A DNA stretch of 33,366 bases from CAZUGH01 sp964619785 (GCA_964619785.1 CAZUGH010000017.1:1-33366); one strand, 5' to 3'; counted from the stretch's first letter, positions 1-7,572 are shown. The notes: generated from the sequence alone by a model not told the origin. Numbers and translations: made by a program.

Positions 1-80
1 GTGATGAAGCATTACCAAAGATGATTGAGGGACTAAGACAGAAGGGTTATCGATTTGCCGCCTTATCTGATTATTTATAA
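1..80 (+). CDS. Probable polysaccharide deacetylase, C-terminal end only
   Basis: Only the last 25 codons lie in the window (reading frame from base 3, stop TAA at 78-80). They encode a tail reading DEALPKMIEGLRQKGYRF followed by AALSDYL. A proline-lysine helix with a 'GL..KGY.F..L' ending is typical of the last helix and strand of NodB-type polysaccharide deacetylases, which remove acetyl groups from peptidoglycan or other cell-wall glycans. No catalytic motif is in view, so the call rests only on this tail. A strong hairpin follows 15 bases after the stop. Confidence 0.5.
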   Translation, partial: DEALPKMIEGLRQKGYRFAALSDYL

Positions 81-94
81 TTGAATTAACATAG

Positions 95-137
95 AAAGAG
101 TCAAGACTGTATCAATGAAATACAGCTTGACTCTTTT
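95..137. terminator. Bidirectional rho-independent terminator
   Basis: AAAGAGTCAAG and CTGTAT form one arm and ATACAG and CTTGACTCTTT the other, around a 7-base loop, with one unpaired A. There is an A-rich start and a T-rich end, so it can stop transcription from both sides. It sits between the converging deacetylase tail and the DUF4321 gene. Confidence 0.85.
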
Positions 138-141
138 GTAA

Positions 142-399
142 TTACATCTTGCGGTATATAAATGCTGCAATGACAATACCGATAATACTTGCAATTGTAA
201 ATCGAATGGTAAGACCAAAGGTAAGTACCATAACACCAATATCTAATTTAAGTGGTGAAGAAAGTCCAAATGTTTTACCATAATTCAACCAAGATAATCC
301 GGCAACTCCTCGTGTCATATATCCGATAAAGCTTCCTAATACAACGCCTGCAAGTAATAGTAGAAACAATGCCCAGGCGTTCTTTCCTGTACGTGCCAT
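142..399 (-). CDS. DUF4321 family small membrane protein
   Basis: This 85-residue protein has two clear hydrophobic segments, roughly residues 9-28 and 52-80, separated by a Gly-rich loop with the pattern GYMTRGVAGLSWLNYG. It matches the DUF4321 proteins of Clostridia as I know them; no function is established. I chose the ATG at 397-399 over the ATG seven codons upstream because GGAGG (complement of 409-413) lies 9 bases ahead of it. A longer start would place that ribosome binding site inside the gene. It is transcribed away from pst and has its own likely promoter. Confidence 0.8.
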   Translation of the reverse strand: MARTGKNAWALFLLLLAGVVLGSFIGYMTRGVAGLSWLNYGKTFGLSSPLKLDIGVMVLTFGLTIRFTIASIIGIVIAAFIYRKM

Positions 400-432
400 A
401 TATGTATGCCTCCATGTCATTTTGATGTAAAT

Positions 433-461
433 ATCATATCATATGATAGATAGAAATGCAA
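433..461 (-). promoter_or_regulatory. Predicted sigma-A promoter for the DUF4321 gene
   Basis: On the minus strand TTGCAT (complement of 456-461) and TATGAT (complement of 433-438) are separated by exactly 17 bases. They lie 34 bases upstream of the gene's chosen start codon. A perfect palindrome, TATCATATGATA (437-448), overlaps the -10 and spacer, but AT-rich promoters often contain one by chance. Confidence 0.55.
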
Positions 462-476
462 AATCCAGGTAAATAC

Positions 477-493
477 TTTACAAACACTTTACA
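477..493 (+). promoter_or_regulatory. Probable PhoP (Pho box) site upstream of pstS
   Basis: Two perfect TTTACA hexamers (477-482 and 488-493) are spaced by 5 bases. PhoP of Bacillus and relatives binds direct repeats of TT(A/C/T)ACA with about 5-base spacing, so this matches both sequence and period. A related TTTACC lies at 511-516. The response regulator and kinase that would act here are encoded in the same operon (3349-5367). Binding is inferred from the match and context. Confidence 0.6.
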
Positions 494-502
494 TAACTTA
501 TG

Positions 503-531
503 TTTTGGATTTTACCTAGCTCATTTAGAAT
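503..531 (+). promoter_or_regulatory. Predicted promoter of the pst operon
   Basis: TTTTGG (503-508) and TAGAAT (526-531) are separated by 17 bases. The -35 is poor and the -10 good, as expected for an activator-dependent promoter with Pho boxes just upstream. It leaves a leader of about 50 bases before the pstS ATG. The flanking sequences AAAATCCA (460-467) and TGGATTTT (506-513) are inverted repeats of each other. Confidence 0.5.
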
Positions 532-587
532 ATGCCTTGTAAGTTGATAAATACAAGAATTTTTCTGACAAAAAAGGAGAAAGAGAA

Positions 588-1442
588 ATGAGAAAATTAG
601 GTAAAGTAATTGTGAGTGTAGTTTTAACAACAGGGCTGTTATTAACAGGCTGTGGAGCTTCTCAGGATATCACAGTAGTATCAAGAGAAGATGGTTCAGG
701 AACAAGAGGAGCATTCGTAGAACTTTTCGGAATTGAAGAAAAGGATGCATCTGGTAACAAAGTTGATCATACAACAGATGATGCCGTAACAATTCAGAGT
801 ACATCCGTAATGATGACAACAGTAGCAGGTGAAGCAAATGCAATCGGTTACATTTCCATGGGTTCATTGAATGACACAGTAAAGGCAGTTAAGATTGATG
901 GAGCTGATCCAACAGTAGAAAATGTAAAAGCTGGTACTTACACAGTATCTCGTCCATTCAACATTGTAACAAAAGAAGACATTAGCGAAGTTGCTCAGGA
1001 TTTCATCGATTTCATTATGAGCGCAGAGGGTCAGGCAGTTGTTGGAGAAGAAGGATACATTCCAAATGATGGAGCTCAGGCTTATGCAGGAAACAAACCA
1101 GAAGGTAAGATTGTAGTTGCAGGTTCATCTTCTGTAACACCAGTAATGGAGAAACTGAAAGAGGCTTATGTAAAAGTAAATACAGGAGCTGAAATTGAAG
1201 TTCAGCAGAGCGATTCTTCCACAGGTGTTTCATCTGCAATTGAGGGAACATGTGATATCGGTATGGCTTCACGTGAATTAAAAGACAGTGAAATAAGTGA
1301 AGGCGTAAAAGCAACAGTTATTGCTACAGATGGTATCGCAGTTGTAGTCAACAAGGATTCTTCTATCGAGAACTTGACAAAAGATCAGGTGAAGAATATC
1401 TACACAGGAAACACAACAAGCTGGAGTGATATTACAGAATGA
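588..1442 (+). CDS. pstS: Phosphate ABC transporter substrate-binding lipoprotein PstS (permuted order)
   Basis: The product captures phosphate outside the membrane and hands it to PstCA. A lipoprotein signal (MRKLGKVIVSVVLTTGLLL, lipobox LTGC at about residues 19-22) is followed by SREDGSGTRGAF (residues about 32-43), one of the phosphate-contacting segments. The SRPFNIVTK region follows, and only near residue 175 comes VAGSSSVTPVMEKL, then DIGMASRELKDSE. In the usual PstS the VAGSTSV segment is N-terminal and SREDGSGTR is central, so the two halves are in swapped order. The length, 284 residues, is normal, and I recall similar arrangements in other Clostridia. AAGGAGA lies 8 bases before the ATG. 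The stop overlaps the pstC start (ATGA). Confidence 0.9.
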   Translation: MRKLGKVIVSVVLTTGLLLTGCGASQDITVVSREDGSGTRGAFVELFGIEEKDASGNKVDHTTDDAVTIQSTSVMMTTVAGEANAIGYISMGSLNDTVKAVKIDGADPTVENVKAGTYTVSRPFNIVTKEDISEVAQDFIDFIMSAEGQAVVGEEGYIPNDGAQAYAGNKPEGKIVVAGSSSVTPVMEKLKEAYVKVNTGAEIEVQQSDSSTGVSSAIEGTCDIGMASRELKDSEISEGVKATVIATDGIAVVVNKDSSIENLTKDQVKNIYTGNTTSWSDITE

Positions 1443-1541
1443 AAAAAATAAGAGAAAATGCCATGAAGATTGTATTCTTCATGGCAGCTCTTGTATCCGT
1501 AGCGGCAGTAATTCTGATTTGTGTATTTTTATTTGCCAATG
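1439..1541 (+). CDS. pstC: Phosphate ABC transporter permease PstC, N-terminal fragment before assembly gap
   Basis: The ATG overlaps the pstS stop as ATGA, so translation is likely coupled. Thirty-four codons are visible: a short basic start (MKKIRENAMK) and the first membrane helix (VFFMAALVSVAAVILICVFL, then FAN), as at the start of PstC. PstC forms one half of the membrane channel of the high-affinity phosphate importer. The sequence then runs into 100 N, so nearly the whole protein (normally about 290-310 residues) is missing from view. Confidence 0.8.
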
Positions 1542-1641
1542 NNNNNNNNNNNNNNNNNNNNNNNNNNNNNNNNNNNNNNNNNNNNNNNNNNNNNNNNNNN
1601 NNNNNNNNNNNNNNNNNNNNNNNNNNNNNNNNNNNNNNNNN
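1542..1641. other. Assembly gap (100 N), pstC to pstA
   Basis: There are exactly 100 undetermined bases. The left edge is in the first helix of PstC and the right edge in the middle of PstA. From normal family sizes, roughly 1.1 kb of coding sequence should lie here, so 100 is a placeholder rather than a measured length. Confidence 0.95.
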
Positions 1642-2219
1642 ATTTGGTTGAGTATGCGAAACGCGGTAATAAATTTGTAAAAGTAATTCGTATTACGGCA
1701 GAAACATTGTCCGGAATCCCATCGATTGTTTATGGATTGTTTGGTATGTTATTTTTTGTTACGACATTGAAATGGGGATTGTCGATTACGGCAGGTGCAT
1801 TTACATTAGCCATTATGATACTTCCTTTAATCATGAGAACAACAGAAGAAGCATTACAATCGGTTCCCGATACATTTCGTGAGGGAAGTTTTGGACTAGG
1901 TGCTGGTAAGCTGAGAACCATTTTTGTTATTATTCTTCCTTCTGCAATGCCAGGAATTCTAAGTGGTATTGTATTGGCAATCGGAAGAATTGTAGGTGAA
2001 ACAGCAGCACTGATATTTACCGCAGGAACGATTGCTGCAATTCCAGGAAAACATGGTCTGTTTTCATCAGGACGTACATTGGCAGTTCATATGTATGCCC
2101 TATCGAGCGAAGGCTTGTATACCAATCAAGCATATGCAACTGCAGTTGTTTTAGTACTTATCGTCATTGTGATGAATTGGTGCTCGGGACGAATTGCAAA
2201 GAAACTTACGAAAGGTTAA
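1642..2219 (+). CDS. pstA: Phosphate ABC transporter permease PstA, C-terminal part after assembly gap
   Basis: The reading frame starts at base 1644 and gives 191 residues beginning LVEYAKRGNKFVKVIRITAE. PstA hallmarks follow: TLSGIPSIVYGLFG, a run of membrane helices, the cytoplasmic EAL-type loop RTTEEALQSVPDTFREGSFG that docks on PstB, and GRIVGETAALI. It ends with a last helix and a basic tail. The N-terminal roughly 100 residues fall in the gap. It pairs with PstC to form the phosphate channel. The stop is followed after 13 bases by pstB. Confidence 0.92.
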
Positions 2220-2232
2220 TTGGAGGTAAAAA

Positions 2233-2987
2233 ATGAGTAGAAATATTTTAGAGATTTCTGATGTTAATCTTCATTATGGAAGTTTTTATGCATTGAAGAA
2301 TATGTCTCTAGATATACCAGAAAACGAGATTACAGCTTTTATCGGGCCGTCTGGTTGTGGTAAATCAACATTATTAAAGAGTATCAATCGAATGAATGAC
2401 TTGGTAGAAGGATGCAAGATTGAAGGAAAATTCTTATTAAATGGTAAGGATATCTACAAGGATTATGATGTGAATCTTCTTCGTAAAAATGTAGGTATGG
2501 TATTCCAGAAACCAAACCCATTTCCAATGAGTGTTTATGATAATGTTGCATTCGGACCAAGAACACATGGAGTTCGTAAAAAAGATGAGTTAGATGCAAT
2601 TGTAGAAGATTCTTTGAAAAAAGCAGCTATCTGGGAAGAGTTAAAAGATCGTTTGAAGAAAAGTGCACTTGGCTTATCCGGTGGACAGCAGCAGAGATTA
2701 TGTATTGCTAGAGCATTAGCAGTAAAGCCTGATGTGCTATTGATGGATGAACCTACTTCGGCATTGGATCCAATTTCAACTTTGAAAATAGAAGACCTTG
2801 CCGTAGAACTGAAAAAGATTATACTATTGTTATGGTAACTCATAACATGCAACAAGCAGCCAGAATATCAGATAATACGGCATTCTTTCTACTAGGTGAA
2901 ATTGTTGAGTATAACAATACGGATGACATTTTATTACATCCGGCAGATTCTAGAACAGAAGAGTATATTACAGGAAGGTTTGGTTGA
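2233..2987 (+). CDS. pstB: Phosphate import ATPase PstB, frameshifted in an A-run
   Basis: PstB powers phosphate import. The Walker A motif GPSGCGKST is at residues 38-46, followed by the Q-loop (VFQKPNPFPMSVYDNV), signature LSGGQQQR and Walker B VLLMDEPTSALDP. As written, the frame breaks after VELKK and stops at 2838. The missing C-terminus continues in another frame: YTIVMVTHNMQQAARISDNT contains the H-loop histidine, and the end is ITGRFG with a stop at 2985-2987. Adding one A to the five-A run at 2812-2816 restores a normal-length protein of about 251 residues. The original is therefore either a homopolymer sequencing error or a fresh mutation. GGAGG lies 7 bases before the ATG. Confidence 0.9.
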
Positions 2988-2991
2988 TGAT

Positions 2992-3348
2992 ATGAGAGAT
3001 ATTTTCTTGAAGCAAATGGAAGAGTTAGAGTATGATGTAAGAATGATGGGCGAAGCTATCGTTGAAGCAATTCGAGAAACAGTAGACGCCCTTCGTAAGC
3101 TTGATAAAGTGAAAGCACAGAAGTTGATCGAAGGCGATAAGGCAATTGATCACAAAGAGAAAGAGATCGAATCAAGATGTCTCCACCTTTTGTTACAACA
3201 GACTCCCGTAGCAAGTGATCTTCGTAAGGTATCAGCAGCACTGAAGATGATTACAGACTTAGAGAGAATTGGTGATCATGCTGAAAATGTTGGCGAATGG
3301 GTTGTTTTTTCCATTAATGGAGAACATAAGAATGAAAGGGTAATCTAA
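2992..3348 (+). CDS. phoU: PhoU phosphate regulator, internally shortened (118 residues)
   Basis: PhoU links the Pst transporter to the PhoR kinase and normally has about 215 residues built from two similar three-helix repeats that each contain an E(R)IGDHA-type metal motif. The first repeat is complete up to LRKVSAALKMITDLERIGDH. It then runs straight into AENVGEWVVFSINGEH and the end, which reads like the C-terminus of the second repeat (usual ending ERIGDHA.NI.EWV.F..TG). About 100 residues are absent, in frame, with the junction at the shared ERIGDHA motif. The start ATG at 2992 lies 4 bases after the restored pstB stop. An upstream in-frame start at 2896 falls inside pstB and is not credible. 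Confidence 0.85.
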   Translation: MRDIFLKQMEELEYDVRMMGEAIVEAIRETVDALRKLDKVKAQKLIEGDKAIDHKEKEIESRCLHLLLQQTPVASDLRKVSAALKMITDLERIGDHAENVGEWVVFSINGEHKNERVI

Positions 3349-4017
3349 ATGGTCTATATTGTTGAAGATGATAGTAACATTCGGGAATTAGAGGAGTATG
3401 CATTACGAAATAGTGGCTTTCTTGTAAAAGGATATGTGTCTGGTACAGAGCTTTTCGAGGCTCTAGAAGATGTGTTGCCTCGCTGTATCATACTTGATAT
3501 TATGCTTCCAGGAGAGAGTGGTCTTGAGATTCTTAAGACATTACGAAAAAATGAAAATACCAAGCATCTTCCTATTATCATGGTTACTGCGAAAACGACA
3601 GAGCTTGATAAAGTAAAGGGGCTTGATATGGGGGCAGATGACTATATTGCGAAACCATTTGGCATTATGGAATTAGTCTCGCGTGTTAAGGCGTTACTCC
3701 GTCGCAGCGAACCACAGAAGGAGCAAACGATATATCAATTCAACAATATTATCCTAGATGATGAGAAGCATATGGTGAAGGAAGATGATCAAACCATTGA
3801 CCTTACATTTAAAGAGTATGAGCTGTTAAAGTATCTTTTGTCGAATGTTGATATTGTTCTTTCCCGTGAAAAACTCATGAATAAAGTATGGGGATTTGAT
3901 TACGAGGGCGAGAGCCGAACCGTTGACATGCATATCAAGACATTACGAAAGAAACTCGGTGATGCCGGCGATATAATTAAAACGGTACGTAATGTAGGAT
4001 ATAAGATTGGTAATTAA
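3349..4017 (+). CDS. phoP: Phosphate response regulator PhoP/PhoB (OmpR family)
   Basis: This 222-residue two-domain regulator has a receiver at residues 1-118, with acidic pocket E6-D7-D8, phosphoacceptor D50 (in ILDIMLPG), T80 and K102 (in AKPFG). A winged-helix DNA-binding domain (about 128-220) follows, with LTFKEYELLKYLL and the recognition helix region SRTVDMHIKTLRKKLG. Its position between phoU and a histidine kinase gene points to phosphate control, and its likely target is the TTTACA repeat site at 477-493. The ATG follows the phoU stop with no gap, and GAAAGGG inside the end of phoU serves as ribosome binding site. Confidence 0.88.
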   Translation: MVYIVEDDSNIRELEEYALRNSGFLVKGYVSGTELFEALEDVLPRCIILDIMLPGESGLEILKTLRKNENTKHLPIIMVTAKTTELDKVKGLDMGADDYIAKPFGIMELVSRVKALLRRSEPQKEQTIYQFNNIILDDEKHMVKEDDQTIDLTFKEYELLKYLLSNVDIVLSREKLMNKVWGFDYEGESRTVDMHIKTLRKKLGDAGDIIKTVRNVGYKIGN

Positions 4018-4041
4018 TAGCTGGTTTACACGGAGGACAGT

Positions 4042-5367
4042 TTGAAAAAGAAGATTAATCTAGAGATGTGCCTGATATCGTTTATTGCAACATGCTTGAC
4101 AGCAATATTTGTGACAGTAAGCTTTTATCAGGCAAATACAGAGAGAACATGGAAGCTGTTAGAGGATGTTTCCCGGATATATGCTAGTGAGTATAACAAT
4201 CTAGAGGATATCCAGAAAATGAGTGTTGGAGTTAAAGACCATTATCGCATCACATTGATTGAACCAGACGGTTCTGTCGCATACGATAATCAACTTGATC
4301 CAGAGAAGCTTGATAATCATATGGAGCGACAAGAAGTTGTGAAAGCAAAGCAAGAAGGCAAGGCGATGGTCGTTCGAACTTCGGATACAGTAGGTAAGAA
4401 TACTTACTATTATGCCTTGGATTTGGGGCAGAATCGAATCCTTAGAATTGGAGAAGATACAGATACCGTTATGACTACGTTTCTATCAGTGATACCACTG
4501 ATTGTTGGCGTGGCCTTTTGTGCGTTTGTTCTATGTTTTTGGATTTCAACACACCTAACAAATAAGATTGTGAAACCGATTCAGCAGATGGCGGAAGGCA
4601 AGATTGAGGTTCCTTATGAGGAATTACAACCTTTTGCAAGGTCGATTAAAGAACGCGCAGCAATGGAAAAGATGAAGCAAGAATTCACGGCAAATGTTTC
4701 CCATGAATTGAAGACTCCATTGACATCGATTTCTGGTTATGCAGAATTGATTGAAAATGGAATGGCAAGAGATGAAGATATCACGACATTTGCAACCAAG
4801 ATACATACAGAAGCAGGAAGACTGATTGGATTGATTGCGGATATCATGAAACTGTCTGAATTAGAGGAGCCGGGTTCTGTTTGTGAGTTCTTACCAGTTA
4901 AAATGAAAGATATTATTCAAGAAACAGTTGCATCCTTGGAGATTCTGGCGCATAATAAGGGAGTAAAATTCCAAGTATTGGCTTCAGATGAGATGATTCT
5001 AGGAGATCGTAAGCTTCTATCAGAGGTGATATACAATTTATGTGATAATGCAATTCGATATAACAAAGATAATGGAGTTGTCACAGTTTTCCTAGGAAAT
5101 CAAGAAGAACAAGGTACTATTTTGACGGTAGAAGATACAGGAATCGGAATTGATTCTAAGAATTATGATAATATTTTCCGGCGTTTTTATCGAGTTGATA
5201 AAAGTCGTTCAAAGGAAACCGGAGGAACCGGACTCGGACTTGCTATTGTGAAGCATATTGCAGAGCTACATGGTGCAGAGATTACAATCGAGAGTGAATT
5301 AGGAAAAGGAACTAAAATATCTGTCCTATTCCCAAATATAGAAGGAGGAAGAGAAGGTGTCAATTGA
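4042..5367 (+). CDS. phoR: Phosphate sensor histidine kinase PhoR
   Basis: Membrane kinase partner of the preceding regulator, 441 residues. Helices at about 10-29 and 147-169 flank an extracytoplasmic domain. A short HAMP-like linker follows, then the HisKA motif ANVSHELKTPLTSISGYAEL with phospho-histidine H221. The HATPase domain has an N-box (NLCDNAIRYN), G1 box (DTGIGID) and G2 box (GGTGLGLAIVKHI). There is no PAS domain between HAMP and HisKA; similar short kinases exist in this group, so I do not read it as damage. The start is TTG, set by GGAGG 5 bases upstream, and the stop overlaps the next gene by 11 bases. Confidence 0.87.
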   Translation: MKKKINLEMCLISFIATCLTAIFVTVSFYQANTERTWKLLEDVSRIYASEYNNLEDIQKMSVGVKDHYRITLIEPDGSVAYDNQLDPEKLDNHMERQEVVKAKQEGKAMVVRTSDTVGKNTYYYALDLGQNRILRIGEDTDTVMTTFLSVIPLIVGVAFCAFVLCFWISTHLTNKIVKPIQQMAEGKIEVPYEELQPFARSIKERAAMEKMKQEFTANVSHELKTPLTSISGYAELIENGMARDEDITTFATKIHTEAGRLIGLIADIMKLSELEEPGSVCEFLPVKMKDIIQETVASLEILAHNKGVKFQVLASDEMILGDRKLLSEVIYNLCDNAIRYNKDNGVVTVFLGNQEEQGTILTVEDTGIGIDSKNYDNIFRRFYRVDKSRSKETGGTGLGLAIVKHIAELHGAEITIESELGKGTKISVLFPNIEGGREGVN

Positions 5368-7015
5368 GAATTTAGGCAACTTATTTAAGTTTATTGGAGG
5401 TTTAGGTTTATTCTTATATGGAATGAATGTTATGGCAGAGGGATTGCAGCAATCCGCTAGTGGTAAGATGAAGAAGCTTCTTGGCTATCTGACAAATAAT
5501 CGTTTCTTAGGTGTTATCTTTGGTGCGATTATTACAGCAATTATACAGAGTTCATCAGCAACGACTGTTATGGTGGTTGGATTTGTAAATGCAGGTATCA
5601 TGAATTTGGTTCAGGCTGTTGGCGTTATTATGGGTGCTAACATCGGTACTACGATTACTGCGTGGATTGTTTCAATGAGTGAATGGGGTGAGGTAGTTAA
5701 GCCTGAATTCTTTGCTCCTTTGTTAGTTGGAATCGGTGTTATCCTCATTATGTTTATTAAGAAGCAAAAGATGAAACAGATTGGCGAAATCATGGTAGGT
5801 TTTGGTGTATTGTTCATCGGTCTGACATTTATGTCTGGATCTATTGAACCTTATCGTGATGCTCCTATTTTCGCAAACGCATTTGCTATCCTTGGTAAAA
5901 ATCCATTCTTGGCAATCTTGGCGGGTGCTGGAGTTACAGCAATTATTCAAAGTTCATCAGCCTCTGTCGGTATCTTGCAGACGCTAGCATTGAATGGAGT
6001 GGTAAATTGGCGTTCCGCTATCTTCATTACACTTGGACAAAATATTGGTACTTGTGTAACGGCACTTTTATCAAGCACAGGTGCACAGAAGAATGCAAAA
6101 CGTGCTGCTGTAATTCATCTTTTGTTTAATGTATTTGGAGCTATTATATTTGGCGTTATTATGTACATTCTATTTTCACTTAACACAAAGTGGGCATCAG
6201 GGTCGATTAATACTGTTCAGATATCCATTTTCCATACGGTATTCAATATATCGAATACAATTATCTTATTCCCATTCGCTAAGGTTTTGGTGAAGCTGTC
6301 TAAGAAAATTGTTCCTGATAAGAAGAAATCGTTAGAAGAAGAGACTGCTGTTGAAACGATTAAGAGAGCTTTAGATGATCGTATTTTGGAGAATCCTTCG
6401 TTTGCGATTGAAACAGCAAATAAAGAAGTTGTAGCAATGGGTAACTTTGTTATTGATAGTGCACAATATGCGATGAATTCGTTATTGTATCTAAAGGAAG
6501 ATGATATTCGAGATGTGTTAGAACGCGAAAAGGATATCAATGCCCTTGAGAAGATGCTGACCGAATATCTTGTGCGTGTAGGTAATCTGTCATTGAGTGA
6601 GGACCAGCATGATCAGATTAAGAATCTTCTTTATACGGTACATGATATGGAACGAATCGGAGATCATTGCGAGAATTTGGCAGAATTAGCACAGAAGCGC
6701 AGTGAGGCAAATCTAGAGTTCTCAGAGATTGGAAAGGCCGATATGATGTCGATTATTGAGCAGGTCATGACAGGACTTCGTGCAGCAATTTCCTCTAGAG
6801 CTAATATGGACTTCAATGCAGTACGTGTTGTTGGGCGTTCCGAAGATACCGTTGATAATCTAGAGGATGACTTACGCGAGAAGCACATTGAACGTTTATC
6901 TAAGGGCGCATGTAGTACCGAGAGCGGATTGATTTTCTTAGATGCGATAACGAACCTGGAAAGAATTTCTGATCACTCCTATAATATTGCAGGATATGTG
7001 CAAACAGAGCTATAA
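5357..7015 (+). CDS. Na/Pi cotransporter family protein with C-terminal PhoU-like domain
   Basis: This 552-residue membrane transporter is predicted to move inorganic phosphate with sodium. Two inverted transport repeats each carry the hallmark QSSSA motif (residues 64-68 and 198-202) and GQNIGT/GANIGT signatures. About eight helices occupy residues 8-310. The last 200 residues are cytoplasmic and PhoU-like, with ERIGDHCENL and ERISDHSYNI marking both repeats. This domain is intact, unlike the separate phoU upstream, so it could partly cover for it. The start is GTG with GGAGG 8 bases ahead, overlapping phoR. Placement at the end of the pst/pho operon suggests phosphate control. Confidence 0.9.
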   Translation: MSIENLGNLFKFIGGLGLFLYGMNVMAEGLQQSASGKMKKLLGYLTNNRFLGVIFGAIITAIIQSSSATTVMVVGFVNAGIMNLVQAVGVIMGANIGTTITAWIVSMSEWGEVVKPEFFAPLLVGIGVILIMFIKKQKMKQIGEIMVGFGVLFIGLTFMSGSIEPYRDAPIFANAFAILGKNPFLAILAGAGVTAIIQSSSASVGILQTLALNGVVNWRSAIFITLGQNIGTCVTALLSSTGAQKNAKRAAVIHLLFNVFGAIIFGVIMYILFSLNTKWASGSINTVQISIFHTVFNISNTIILFPFAKVLVKLSKKIVPDKKKSLEEETAVETIKRALDDRILENPSFAIETANKEVVAMGNFVIDSAQYAMNSLLYLKEDDIRDVLEREKDINALEKMLTEYLVRVGNLSLSEDQHDQIKNLLYTVHDMERIGDHCENLAELAQKRSEANLEFSEIGKADMMSIIEQVMTGLRAAISSRANMDFNAVRVVGRSEDTVDNLEDDLREKHIERLSKGACSTESGLIFLDAITNLERISDHSYNIAGYVQTEL

Positions 7016-7029
7016 AAAGTAAATTATAC

Positions 7030-7058
7030 TTTACAAACAATGGAAATCGGGTTATTAT
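7030..7058 (+). promoter_or_regulatory. Predicted promoter of the XrtG operon
   Basis: TTTACA (7030-7035) and TATTAT (7053-7058) are 17 bases apart, 57 bases before the first gene of the operon. The 12-base string ACTTTACAAACA here also occurs upstream of pstS at 475-486, where it forms part of the Pho box. Here only one TTTACA copy is present, so it may simply be the -35. The predicted start site falls inside the hairpin that follows. Confidence 0.5.
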
Positions 7059-7092
7059 AAAGACAAGAATGGTGTTTTCTATTCTTGTCTTT
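7059..7092 (+). terminator. Terminator of the pst/pho operon
   Basis: A perfect 12-base-pair stem, AAAGACAAGAAT with ATTCTTGTCTTT, surrounds a 10-base loop and is followed by TTATTTAT. It lies 43 bases after the Na/Pi transporter stop. The stem is AT-rich but long. It abuts the -10 of the promoter assigned to the next operon. Confidence 0.75.
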
Positions 7093-7115
7093 ATTTATAA
7101 GGAAGGAGAGCTGTG

Positions 7116-7559
7116 ATGCAGGAATATTATAAGTATAAGTATTATCTGAATGCAAGTCATAGCTTTGATGATGTAGAAGACCATAAGCATTCGCATACCT
7201 TTGTTATTACTTTATACATCGAGATGGAAAAGAGTGGATTTGTCGCTTTTTATGATGTAGATAAAAGACTAGATAGTTATTTTAGATACTTTAATGGAAT
7301 GTATTTAAATGATATTTTCCGCGAAGATAAGTTATCACCTACAATTGAGAATCTTGGTGATATGTTTTATGAAGAATTAGGCAATCGTTTAGCAAGGCGT
7401 CAGATGCATTTGATACAATTAGAAATCACAGAGAATCCTGTACGAAGCTATATTGTGTCGGATCGTTTGCTAATGAGTTCAACACAAAATGCCGATAAAG
7501 ATAAGAAGTGGAAAGAAATAATAGAAACAAGTGAGATGGTATTTTCGATGAAAAACTAA
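7116..7559 (+). CDS. 6-pyruvoyl-tetrahydropterin synthase-like protein, XrtG-associated (copy 1)
   Basis: This 147-residue single-domain protein has the PTPS/QueD fold signature. The three likely zinc ligands are H15 (in YLNASH), H25 and H27 (in HKHSHT), and a SPTIEN motif and pterin-site-type glutamate E106 (in EITENPVRSY) are also present. The residues that do chemistry in E. coli QueD (Cys27 and the Asp70-His71 pair in LDHHYLND) are absent: there is no Cys in the loop before the zinc site, and the pair reads N60-G61. It belongs to the PTPS-related family that TIGRFAMs records beside Gram-positive exosortases. Function is unknown; queuosine or pterin synthesis is unlikely. The ATG at 7116 is preferred over the GTG at 7113 because GGAG lies 7 bases upstream. 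Confidence 0.8.
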   Translation: MQEYYKYKYYLNASHSFDDVEDHKHSHTFVITLYIEMEKSGFVAFYDVDKRLDSYFRYFNGMYLNDIFREDKLSPTIENLGDMFYEELGNRLARRQMHLIQLEITENPVRSYIVSDRLLMSSTQNADKDKKWKEIIETSEMVFSMKN

Positions 7560-7572
7560 GGAGGTGTTATTT

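Noticed and set aside
437..448. Perfect palindrome TATCATATGATA as an operator
   Set aside because: It overlaps the predicted minus-strand promoter -10 and is made of promoter-like AT sequence; no second copy was seen.
1439..2219. A single fused PstC-PstA permease reading through the N run
   Set aside because: An artefact of the 100-base gap placeholder; the two sides belong to different family members and most of each is missing.
4570..4700. Apparent loss of a PAS domain between HAMP and HisKA in PhoR
   Set aside because: Short kinases without PAS are common in this bacterial group and the reading frame and both flanks look natural, so I do not count it as a deletion.
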